From the NCBI GenBank assembly GCA_903858935.1, contig CAIOKO010000003.1:18181-82180 (forward strand): 64,000 bases of DNA. The letters are read 5' to 3'. Positions 51,071-58,904 of this stretch are shown piece by piece. The first letter of the stretch is position 1; the number at the start of each line of letters is the position of its first letter. Both the position numbers and the translations under genes were made by a program. Below the pieces are notes generated by a model, which was not told the DNA's origin, searched no databases, and saw only the letters and a program-made list of their open reading frames with translations. Origin of the DNA: an uncultured Schlesneria sp. Its GTDB lineage: Bacteria; Planctomycetota; Planctomycetia; Planctomycetales; Planctomycetaceae.

Positions 51071-52954
51071 GTGATCAGAACTTGCCGAACACCCCTCTGG
51101 CAGCGCGCGTTGATTGTTCTGTCGGGGACATTTGTGGGACTTGTTGTCGTCATCGGTTTGCAGTGGGGGCGTCCGGTTCTGATTCCGATCGCCCTGGCGA
51201 TTCTGTTGACGTTCCTGTTGAACCCGATTGTTCGAACGCTGGAACGACGAGGCCTTGAACGGCTGCTCGCGGTGCTGCTGGCCGTTTCGGCGGCGGGCTT
51301 TCTTCTGATGGGGCTGGGCTGGATCATGACCCGGCAGGTGGCCACGCTGCTGGCGGAGCTCCCGCGTAACACTGCGAATATAAAAGCGAAGGTCAAGACA
51401 CTGCGCGAGCTTGGTTCTGGCCCGTTTGCGGACCAGTTCACGCATATGGTTGACGAGATCAGTCAAGAACTTCAAAGACCATCACATCCAGGTTCCTCGG
51501 CTTCGGACTTGGAGTCGAATCTCGCGCCAAGATCTCCCGCCGAGGTTACACCGTTCCGAGCCGAATCGACGTTCTGGCTTCACCTGACGGGATATCTCGG
51601 CTCCGCATTTGAAGTCTTTGCCACGTTAGCATTTTCGCTTGTGTTGCTTGTGTTCTTTCTCCTCGGACGTGATGACTTTCGGGATCGCGTGGTTTTATTA
51701 GCGGGCAAGACAAGGCTTGCACTGACAAGCAAAGCCCTGGAAGACGTCACCGACCGAATCAGCCGATACGTCGTCCTCGTGGCAACGGTCAATGGCGGTT
51801 TTGGAATCTTACTCGCGACTGGTTTATTTGTTCTTCAGGTTCCTTATGCCTTATTGTGGGGTTTTCTGGCTGCCGGGCTGCGATTCGTTCCCTATATTGG
51901 CACATGGATCGGCGCGGTGTTTCCGATTCTGATGAGCCTGGCGACATTCGAAGGCTGGTGGCAGCCACTGGCAGTGATTGGTTACGTCATGGTTCTGGAA
52001 TTAACCAGTAACAATTTGATCGAACCATTTCTTTTCGGTCACAGCATCGGTGTTTCGCCGACCGCACTGTTGATCTCAGCCGCATTCTGGATGTTCCTCT
52101 GGGGGCCGATCGGCTTAGTGCTGTCTGCGCCGTTTGCCGTCTGTCTTGTTGTTCTTGGCAAGAATATCCCGCAATTGAGATTCTTGAATCTTCTGCTTGG
52201 TGATATTCCGGCTTTGGAAGCGGACGTTGGAATTTATCAACGTCTGATGCTGGGTGATGAACATCAAGCCGTCAGGCTGGTTCTTCAACGGCGAAAAGAT
52301 TGCCCGCTCGACGATGTTTACGATGACATGTTAATTCCGGCTCTCAACTATATGAAGCGAGATCTTCAACGCGACTATTTGACCGACGACGATCGGCAAA
52401 CGATCCTTAAGGGAGTCCGCGCCTCGTTGAGTGAAATCGATCAATTACTCCTCGTGACGGCGCCCGTTCCAGCCAATCTTGAGGAAGAAATACTTCACAA
52501 GTCTCACGAGATCGTTTCCGACCTCGCTGCCAGAACCGTCATATTGGGATGCCCTTCAATGGACGATACCGATACGGCCGCGCTTGAGATGCTTCGGCAA
52601 TCGATCAATCCCGCGCATGGGAACTTCCGGGCGATGGCAATCGAATTGTCGATGTCGGAATTGCTTTTCAACATCGCACAAAATCCGCCTGATATCGTCT
52701 GTATTGTGTCGCTGCCACCGGGCGGGCTGACACACGCCACGTATACCTGTAAACGTCTCAGGGAAGTGTCTGCCAAGATGCAGATCATCGTGGGACGTTG
52801 GGGGCCGAACGCTCGAAACAAGATTGAACGAGATCGGTTACAACGAGCTGGAGCCACGTTTGTCACGACCACGGTACGGGAAACATGCAAAATCCTGGAG
52901 ACAGACTATGGGCTCAAACCAGTCCTCCCGCCAGTTTCGCCTCTCTTAACATAG
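51071..52954 (+). CDS. AI-2E-type (UPF0118) permease with extra C-terminal B12-binding-like domain
   Basis: This 627-residue protein starts at a GTG. Its first 370 residues form the AI-2E/UPF0118 permease with about seven to eight membrane segments (LIPIALAILLTFLLNPIVRTL, YALLWGFLAAGLRFVPYIGTWIGAVFPI, NNLIEPFLFGHSIGVSPTALLISAAFW). The remaining 250 residues are soluble: a helical bundle (DVGIYQRLMLGDEHQAVRL, YDDMLIPALNYMKRDL), then an alpha/beta part (VILGCPSMDDTDTAALEMLR, IVCIVSLPPGGLTHATYTCKRLRE, IIVGRWG). This order resembles cobalamin-binding modules but lacks DxHxxG, so corrinoid binding is unlikely. Some other long AI-2E permeases have the same tail. Substrate unknown. Confidence 0.82.
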   Translation: MIRTCRTPLWQRALIVLSGTFVGLVVVIGLQWGRPVLIPIALAILLTFLLNPIVRTLERRGLERLLAVLLAVSAAGFLLMGLGWIMTRQVATLLAELPRNTANIKAKVKTLRELGSGPFADQFTHMVDEISQELQRPSHPGSSASDLESNLAPRSPAEVTPFRAESTFWLHLTGYLGSAFEVFATLAFSLVLLVFFLLGRDDFRDRVVLLAGKTRLALTSKALEDVTDRISRYVVLVATVNGGFGILLATGLFVLQVPYALLWGFLAAGLRFVPYIGTWIGAVFPILMSLATFEGWWQPLAVIGYVMVLELTSNNLIEPFLFGHSIGVSPTALLISAAFWMFLWGPIGLVLSAPFAVCLVVLGKNIPQLRFLNLLLGDIPALEADVGIYQRLMLGDEHQAVRLVLQRRKDCPLDDVYDDMLIPALNYMKRDLQRDYLTDDDRQTILKGVRASLSEIDQLLLVTAPVPANLEEEILHKSHEIVSDLAARTVILGCPSMDDTDTAALEMLRQSINPAHGNFRAMAIELSMSELLFNIAQNPPDIVCIVSLPPGGLTHATYTCKRLREVSAKMQIIVGRWGPNARNKIERDRLQRAGATFVTTTVRETCKILETDYGLKPVLPPVSPLLT

Positions 52955-53182
52955 CGGTTATGCCGTGCATTTCGATGCCGGCGTGATTAATGCGTGGAAT
53001 TCATTTATTAAACAGAAAAGATTCAACGTCATCGCTAAAAACCGACGATCTCGACCGGTGGTTGACACGGTAACCCGCGATGAATCGTGCCGATCGCAGC
53101 GAAGGATTGCGCAGATTTAAAAGTGGCAAGGCTGGGCGACGGCCGATTACTTCTTACTTTTGTGTCTCGAATCGTTCGATCT

Positions 53183-53210
53183 TTGGCGCGACGTTTGGGC
53201 TTGGAATAAT
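53183..53210 (+). promoter_or_regulatory. Candidate promoter for small RNA copy B
   Basis: TTGGCG (53183-53188) and AATAAT (53205-53210) are separated by 16 bases and sit directly ahead of the copy-B small RNA. It is a moderate match by eye to a sigma-70 promoter, with the same spacing as copy A's. Confidence 0.3.
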
Positions 53211-53333
53211 TCACAGCCCTGTCGTTTTGATCGGAAAACAGAATAGAGAACTGCCGCTTAAAGCGCGCTCTTCATTATTACGTAAGCCGACGAGGGGAAA
53301 TGTCTTCAGACAATGGACCTTGTCGGCTTTTTC
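53211..53333 (+). ncRNA. Candidate structured small RNA, copy B, with Rho-independent terminator
   Basis: GATCGGAAAAC (53229) and TTATTACGTAAGCCGACG (53275) match copy A at 11 of 11 and 16 of 18 positions. The gap between the two blocks is 35 bases, against 37 in A. The terminator stem AAGCCGACGAGG / CCTTGTCGGCTT (53285-53296/53317-53328) has one G-U pair. It differs inside from A's GCG/CGC but stays paired, and an inner TGTC/GACA helix sits on top. TTTTTCTTT follows. A short CGCT/AGCG hairpin lies between the conserved blocks. No protein gene overlaps it. The acyltransferase gene starts about 120 bases further on. Confidence 0.6.
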
Positions 53334-53451
53334 TTTCTGGCGGCGTATCACGGACGCCACCTTGATGCTGTAACGTCGTCCGTGAGATGTGTGGCGGGCA
53401 TTTCTCGGACGTTCCACCTCGAGGCGTCGTGAGCATTTAGCGGAGGTCGAT

Positions 53452-54768
53452 GTGCAATTTGCTGTTCCTGCCACCCCTTCGTGTCGGATTTCTTCAGCGC
53501 CAGTTCGTCTGCACGGGTTGGACGCCTTACGCGGAATTGCCGCCGTCTTTGTCGTACTCTTGCACGCCGGAATTCCTTATATGACAGCCCCCCTGTCATA
53601 TCTTGTCTGGCCCTCCCGCGATGCCCACCCCTGCCCCGTCGTTGACGGGCTGACATGGTGTACCGAGTGTTTTCTCATGCCGCTGTTCTTCGTTCTGGCT
53701 GGTTTCTTCTCTCAGGGAATTCTGATTTCGCGCGGAGAACGGAAATTCATTGAGGGACGAACACACCGCCTGATGGTGACTCAGTTCTTTGCCGGACCAT
53801 TGGTCATGCTGCCATGCCTGGGAATCTGGTCACTCGGCTGGATCGGTGATGGATTGTTCGTTCCCAAAAGTTTCATGAATTGGGGAATGCCGCGAGAACT
53901 TGAATCAGAACTCTATGGATTCGGGCACTTCTGGTTTCTCAATTATCTTTACACATATTGCCTGATTCTGTGTGGTGGCAGCTGGTTGACCAAACGTATC
54001 AGCGGGCCAAAGGTGGTCGAAGCCGACCGTCCGTCGCCTGGATTTCTGGCAATTGATCATCTGATGGTTTCCGTCTGGAAGCCGCTACTCCCCGCGATAC
54101 CCTGTGCGCTGGTCTTATTTTATGACCCGCGAATCGTGCTCGGCTTTTATCAGACATTTCTGCCCGTTCTTTCAAAGCTGGTCTATTACGCGATTTATTT
54201 CTTCGTCGGCGTCGCACTTTACCGACATCGCGCCGCGCTGCATCTGCACGCTCGATTCGGCAAGTCGTATATCGCGATTGCCAGTCTGCTTTTTGCCGTC
54301 AGCTTACCGATGATTCACGAACATCAGGTATCGCAATTGACCGGTGGCCGACTGGCGTTGATGGTGGGGTTGCTGGCCCTGTTCGCCTGGTACACCACTT
54401 TCGGTCTGCTGGCCATTTCCCTGCGAACAAAGCATGGCGAGAACTCGATCCTGCGTTATCTCGCTGAGGCTTCCTTCTGGGTCTATATCGTTCATTTGCC
54501 GTTCGTAGGATTGACGCACGTGGCAATTGCCCAGATGGCCGTTCCGACGATCGCCAAATTTCTGCTGGCGGGCTTAATCCCGTTATCGATTTCGCTGGTG
54601 AGTTATCAGATCTTCGTGCGAGAAAAATGGCTCGGACGGTTTTTAGACGGACGTGGCCAGCGAGTTAAGCCCGTTACAAACGTTTTGGCGGCAACGGACG
54701 TGCATCGTCCGGTGAAAGCACCCCATTTTGCGATTTCCGTTGCAAACAAAGCAAGAAGCGGTGTGTGA
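53452..54768 (+). CDS. Acyltransferase-3 family membrane protein (OpgC-like)
   Basis: The GTG at 53452 (GGAGGT four bases upstream) gives 438 residues. The ORF-track start adds 21 residues without a ribosome site. The acyltransferase-3 pattern is clear: RLHGLDALRGIAAVFVVLLH with catalytic-type His/Arg, LMPLFFVLAGFFSQGILISRG, then about ten membrane helices. The layout resembles OpgC/MdoC, which succinylates periplasmic glucans, but sugar O-acylation of an envelope glycan or lipid in general is all that can be said. It is separated from the stress cluster by small RNA copy B. Confidence 0.87.
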   Translation: MQFAVPATPSCRISSAPVRLHGLDALRGIAAVFVVLLHAGIPYMTAPLSYLVWPSRDAHPCPVVDGLTWCTECFLMPLFFVLAGFFSQGILISRGERKFIEGRTHRLMVTQFFAGPLVMLPCLGIWSLGWIGDGLFVPKSFMNWGMPRELESELYGFGHFWFLNYLYTYCLILCGGSWLTKRISGPKVVEADRPSPGFLAIDHLMVSVWKPLLPAIPCALVLFYDPRIVLGFYQTFLPVLSKLVYYAIYFFVGVALYRHRAALHLHARFGKSYIAIASLLFAVSLPMIHEHQVSQLTGGRLALMVGLLALFAWYTTFGLLAISLRTKHGENSILRYLAEASFWVYIVHLPFVGLTHVAIAQMAVPTIAKFLLAGLIPLSISLVSYQIFVREKWLGRFLDGRGQRVKPVTNVLAATDVHRPVKAPHFAISVANKARSGV

Positions 54769-54802
54769 CGCAACGTGATTTCAGCGACCAAAAACGTGGG
54801 GA

Positions 54803-55144
54803 GCCATTGCATGACCCTAGTCGGTCACGCTGTGCTCTTGATTCCCGTTTCGAAAATAAGAAGTCCACTGCGACAGAGAAGACTCTAGTGAGGCTTCGCC
54901 TCAGACAAAAGTAGCCATCATCGCTCCGCGTGATGAGCATTGTTCGAGAACCTGCCAAATTCCGATCCGCATGGTCTCAAATCAGAAATTCAAACGGAAT
55001 ATCTGTCCCGATGCGTCGGCAACGTTTGAATCGTTTCCGACGCATGCTCATCACGCGGAGCGATGATGGCTACTTTGGATGAAATCCTGGAACTTGACTC
55101 AATGAGTCATGTTCCAAACTGGAAGAAGTCCGAAGCAGTGGCAC
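54803..55144. repeat. Composite repeat island related to the 7002-7091 element
   Basis: The left end GAGCCATTGCATGACCCTAG matches the left part of the 7002 element (GTGCCACTGCATGACCGTAC). The right end has GCAGTGGCAC, the reverse complement of GTGCCACTGC. Inside lie a perfect 33-bp inverted repeat (54908-54940/55044-55076), a nested 9-bp ATGCGTCGG hairpin, and a GGAACTTGACTC hairpin at 55089-55115. No coding sequence is supported in 54769-55193. Confidence 0.65.
54908..55076. repeat. Perfect 33-bp inverted repeat with nested hairpin
   Basis: The sequence beginning AAAGTAGCCATCATCGCTCC at 54908 is the exact reverse complement of 55044-55076. Near its right arm ATGCGTCGG (55011-55019) pairs with CCGACGCAT (55037-55045). 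Flanks show no obvious target duplication. The length and perfect match suggest recent origin or selection. Confidence 0.85.
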
Positions 55145-55193
55145 GTCAGTGTTGGCAACCATTGAGAAAACATTGCGTTGCTGATGGATCGTC

Positions 55194-58100
55194 CTACTGG
55201 CGACGTTTCTGCAGGGGATTCAGCCGACGCAGGTCGAGCGGCGAGTACTTGGCTGGTTCGATCGCCGATCTGTTCGTCGACGGCAACGACTGGTTGGGGC
55301 CCAGTTCAAATGCGGTAATCCGCAAATCGTCGATAAGAAGTTCGCCAAATCCCTGAAGCGAAATCGTCATCGTCATTTCCTGGGTTTCAGGGACGGGACG
55401 CAACAGCTCAAATCGCTGCCAGTCCTGAACGGCCTTCAGACGAACGGCTCCTGATTTTCCCAGCAGGCTGTCATAAATCAACGCGCCTTCAATATTGCCG
55501 ATAATGGGGGTGGGAATCTTTGCCCAACCGGTCACGCGGACATACTGACCAGCGTGCACACTGATTCCCGGTGAGACGACGGTGACGGGAGAATTGGAAA
55601 TGGAATTGGGGATCGGTTCACGGGCGATCGGACTTGCCGCCAGTCTGAGGCTGAATTTTCCCTGTTTTGCGACCGGATAAAGTTCGGCACTTGACTGAAC
55701 CGTCTCGAGCATTGTCTGCTGGTGTTTCCAGTGTTCGGCGACAAGCGTTCCAAGGTCTTCAAATTCGCCTGACGGAAGAAGGTTTTCCATCTCATCCAGC
55801 GAGCCAAGTTTTTCAAGACGCCGCATCAGATTCCAATGCTCTGGTAATGATTGGAATGAGACGGCCCAGGGGCTGGTTGTGGGGTTCGGAGACGTGCGAA
55901 TCGCGTGTTCCCAATGGGTTCTTTGCAGGAAGCGTCCATATTGAAGTGCCTCACTCGCGTGCTGGCGGGCGTCGTCAGTTTGTTTCGCCTGCAAGGCGGA
56001 TTCTGCTTTGTCCATGTGTTGCCTGGCTTCGCCAAGCAATTTCCAGGCGTCCGGTCGACCGACGTCCATGTTCTGAAGCACCTGGTCAACCTGTCGGATT
56101 CGATCGAGCTTTAGTTTTGCCAGTTCGACGAGAAGGTGCGCGCTTTGTTCCTGGATGCCGGCAATCTTCTGGTTCAATTCTTCGACCAGTAGTGGATCTG
56201 ATGTGATCAAGATGGCCGTTGTTTGATCGAGCCGAGGGAGTGTGATTTTGACCCCTCCCGCCGCAGTTTCCCGATCCAGATTCCGCAGTCGGCCCGTTGT
56301 TGTGATTTCCCACGCAGCGGCGGTGTCTCCTCCGCCAGGGACGATGATCGTGACATTTCGAGCGGCAAGCGGTCCTGGCACAAATTGTGAATTCTCTTCC
56401 AGCCACATCGGCAGCAGAAGCGCTCCTCGGTCTGACCCAAACATCGCAGCCTGCATTTCACGAGGCCGTTTTGCGAGGGCTGCTTTGGCGTCGCGGAATC
56501 TGGTTGATGCGTCAGTCGCTCGATTCCGGCCGGTCGATCCAGCGGAATCGGCGCGTGGAGTTTCCAGGGTGAACGAGACCAGTTCTGGCTTTCCACCGGA
56601 TGTGATCCAGGGCTTGTACAGTTCCAGCTCAAGGTTTAACTGGGTCAGTGTCAGCAATCGTTCACGTGCGGCCGGCGTGTCGTCGTCGAGAGGAGTCGTC
56701 GTCCAGAATCCAAGGCCGCGACATCCGGCAGCGAGCGCTGCGTAGACCTGCAATCGGATCTGTTCGGGTTCCAGCATCGGTCGCGACTCAAGTCCCCTCG
56801 ACAATTCTGACAAAGTTGGGACGACTTCGGTCTGGATCCACGTCCAGCAGAATGAGTCTGGCCACGCTTGATCACGTCGCTGAATCATCCAGTCGCGATA
56901 GTCTGCCAGCGAGAATGTACTGTTGATTGCATGCCGACTGATTCCCAGCAAATCAACGTGTCGCGAAATCTGTCGTTCGTTATCGATGACGTCCGCTGCA
57001 ATTGGTCGTTTGACCTTACGGTCGGCGTCTCGAATCTGATTCGTCCAACTGCTGATTCGAGGACGTCCGTCGAGCGTCATTCGAGCACCCAGCATCCAAA
57101 ACAAAACCGCGGATGTTGAGGTATTGGACTCGAAGGAAACCAGGCTGGCATCATCGGAATCGAGCGGTTCGCCGTCGATTCCTTTCGCATATGGAGGTGC
57201 GGCGGTAACCCACAGTCCCTGTCGACGGAGCAGTCCGGTGACACTGGTGTCCTCGTAATCCGAGACCCATGCCACGTTGATTCCCGCTGCAGCCAGAACC
57301 TCAGGTCGCTCTTTTTGATCTTTATGGTATGTAATGATCCTTGGAAAAAAGGGTCGGCCGCTGACTTCGAGCCGGTGGAGATTGAACTTCACCGGTATTC
57401 GCGTGCGGGAATCAATGGGGGTGTCGTCAGATGTCTGGCTGGCCTGTTGAATTGGGGTGGCGTTGGGGGTTCGATTGTTTGTTTGAAAACGGACAACAGG
57501 ACTGAGCGCCAGATCGTCCAATTGCAGGTCAGTCGTCCCTGGTGGAAGTTGTCCGTCGAGAATCACTCGGTCGACATACATCTTCTTCGGCTGACCTGAG
57601 ATCTGATTCAAAGCACGCTGTAAACGGACTTGATCGCGGATTGCCCGGTCGGTTGTGCGACATTTCAGCTGCTGCCATTGACCCGGCGTTTTGTATTGTT
57701 CGCCGACAATGAGCAACGTTCGCGGAGTGTTCGTTTCGGGATCGAGCACTTCAGGGAGATTGATTTTTAACGCGAGTGAAAAGCCTTCATGATTCGACTT
57801 GACCCACAAAGACGCTTCGAGTTCATCAAGCACGGTCGCGGCGGGTAGCGCATGCTCGAATCGGACCGCTGTATTCTCACGAATGGAATTGATCCGGATA
57901 AACTCAGCACCACCGGTTCGTCCCTTTTCTCGTCGACGCTGATGTATTGTCACTTGCGCATCCTGCGACCGCAGTCCAATTTGCCAGGAAACTTCCGGGC
58001 CATCAAATTCCGCGAGATAGTCCTCTCCCATCACGGTTGTTACCGAAACGAAGAGAACAACGATCATCGCGAAAGCGGCGGACAGCGGTTGCATTCTCAT
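55194..58100 (-). CDS. Large secreted protein, glycosidase-like TIM-barrel core with carbohydrate-binding-type flanks
   Basis: This 968-residue protein begins with a signal peptide (LSAAFAMIVVLFVSVTTVMG). ATGs at 58100 and 58094 are both possible starts. Residues about 30-215 look like a beta-sandwich (EFDGPEVSWQIGLRSQ, VILDGQLPPGTTDLQLDDL). Residues about 225-530 look like a barrel with FFPRIITYHKDQKERPEVLAA, LGISRHAINSTFSLADY and CRGLGFWTTTPLDDDTP. A long helical segment follows. The C-terminus is another galactose-binding-like sandwich (VSPGISVHAGQYVRVTGWAK, GFGELLIDDLRITA). Glutamate catalytic pairs are not certain. Planctomycetes carry many such lineage-specific secreted proteins. It may act on polysaccharide, but no glycosidase family is firmly assigned. 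Confidence 0.75.
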   Translation of the reverse strand: MRMQPLSAAFAMIVVLFVSVTTVMGEDYLAEFDGPEVSWQIGLRSQDAQVTIHQRRREKGRTGGAEFIRINSIRENTAVRFEHALPAATVLDELEASLWVKSNHEGFSLALKINLPEVLDPETNTPRTLLIVGEQYKTPGQWQQLKCRTTDRAIRDQVRLQRALNQISGQPKKMYVDRVILDGQLPPGTTDLQLDDLALSPVVRFQTNNRTPNATPIQQASQTSDDTPIDSRTRIPVKFNLHRLEVSGRPFFPRIITYHKDQKERPEVLAAAGINVAWVSDYEDTSVTGLLRRQGLWVTAAPPYAKGIDGEPLDSDDASLVSFESNTSTSAVLFWMLGARMTLDGRPRISSWTNQIRDADRKVKRPIAADVIDNERQISRHVDLLGISRHAINSTFSLADYRDWMIQRRDQAWPDSFCWTWIQTEVVPTLSELSRGLESRPMLEPEQIRLQVYAALAAGCRGLGFWTTTPLDDDTPAARERLLTLTQLNLELELYKPWITSGGKPELVSFTLETPRADSAGSTGRNRATDASTRFRDAKAALAKRPREMQAAMFGSDRGALLLPMWLEENSQFVPGPLAARNVTIIVPGGGDTAAAWEITTTGRLRNLDRETAAGGVKITLPRLDQTTAILITSDPLLVEELNQKIAGIQEQSAHLLVELAKLKLDRIRQVDQVLQNMDVGRPDAWKLLGEARQHMDKAESALQAKQTDDARQHASEALQYGRFLQRTHWEHAIRTSPNPTTSPWAVSFQSLPEHWNLMRRLEKLGSLDEMENLLPSGEFEDLGTLVAEHWKHQQTMLETVQSSAELYPVAKQGKFSLRLAASPIAREPIPNSISNSPVTVVSPGISVHAGQYVRVTGWAKIPTPIIGNIEGALIYDSLLGKSGAVRLKAVQDWQRFELLRPVPETQEMTMTISLQGFGELLIDDLRITAFELGPNQSLPSTNRSAIEPAKYSPLDLRRLNPLQKRRQ

Positions 58101-58318
58101 CTCTCATGACCGGAAAATCCTTGTACGGTCGATTTAAGTCGCGAATCCTACTGGACTTCGCAAAATTCGACTAGGCGAATTCTTACCGTCAAACCGCACC
58201 TGGCCAATCGTCACTGAATTCCCGCCGAATCAGCAGTTTTTCGTTGTGAACGGTCGGTCGGGCGATCACAATCGGTCCGTCTTGACGTGACGTCGACTGC
58301 GGTCGGAAGGATGAAATT

Positions 58319-58609
58319 GTGAGCCAGATGAATCGAATTCCAGAGTCGCTCAAAAATCAATCGAGAAATGACATTCCGAGAGAACTGGCGGAGCTTGGTC
58401 AGTTGATTGTTACACTTCCAAACGCTCAAAAGCACGAATTGGAAGTTGCGTTCCAGCGTGCGGTCGATTCCGCTCATCGACGTCGGCGAACGCTGGAGGT
58501 TGTTCAGGATGCTCTTTCCCAGCTTCGTCTCGATATCAAATACCTGATGTTTGATCTTGATGCCACACGTCGGGAACGAGACCAGCTCCGTCAAAAGATG
58601 GAAGAATGA
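58319..58609 (+). CDS. Small coiled-coil protein of unknown function
   Basis: This 96-residue protein starts at a GTG with GGAAGG eight bases upstream. It is almost all helical, with a basic patch (RAVDSAHRRRRTLEVVQDAL) and a C-terminal coiled coil (LRLDIKYLMFDLDATRRERDQLRQKMEE). No catalytic motif or membrane helix is present. It is transcribed divergently from the 968-residue protein with about 220 bases between. The 156-codon opposite-strand frame is considered a shadow. A regulatory or scaffold role would be guesswork. Confidence 0.72.
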   Translation: MSQMNRIPESLKNQSRNDIPRELAELGQLIVTLPNAQKHELEVAFQRAVDSAHRRRRTLEVVQDALSQLRLDIKYLMFDLDATRRERDQLRQKMEE

Positions 58610-58904
58610 CTGGGATTTTGCTGTCGCATCGCAGCTGTAAGGTGGTTCGAGTCTTCGGGGTCTACCATTCTGGCAACTCACATTCCGGTGAATTGGTAGG
58701 CCTGGAAGACTCGAACTACTCTACAATTATCCGGCAGGAATCACTGCCGCTTTTTCTCTGAATAGATGCGTCATTCTTGATATGTTGCGCCTGTTCGACA
58801 CAATGGATGGAACAGGATGGAATTATTTTTATCTGGGTTATCTGAGCGCGACATTGCGGGTTGGACATCGACGTCAACACCGTGATCAAAGGACATCATT
58901 CATC

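Noticed and set aside
58211-58681. 156-codon minus-strand ORF
   Set aside because: It is antisense to the coiled-coil gene, which has a good ribosome site and a sensible helical product.
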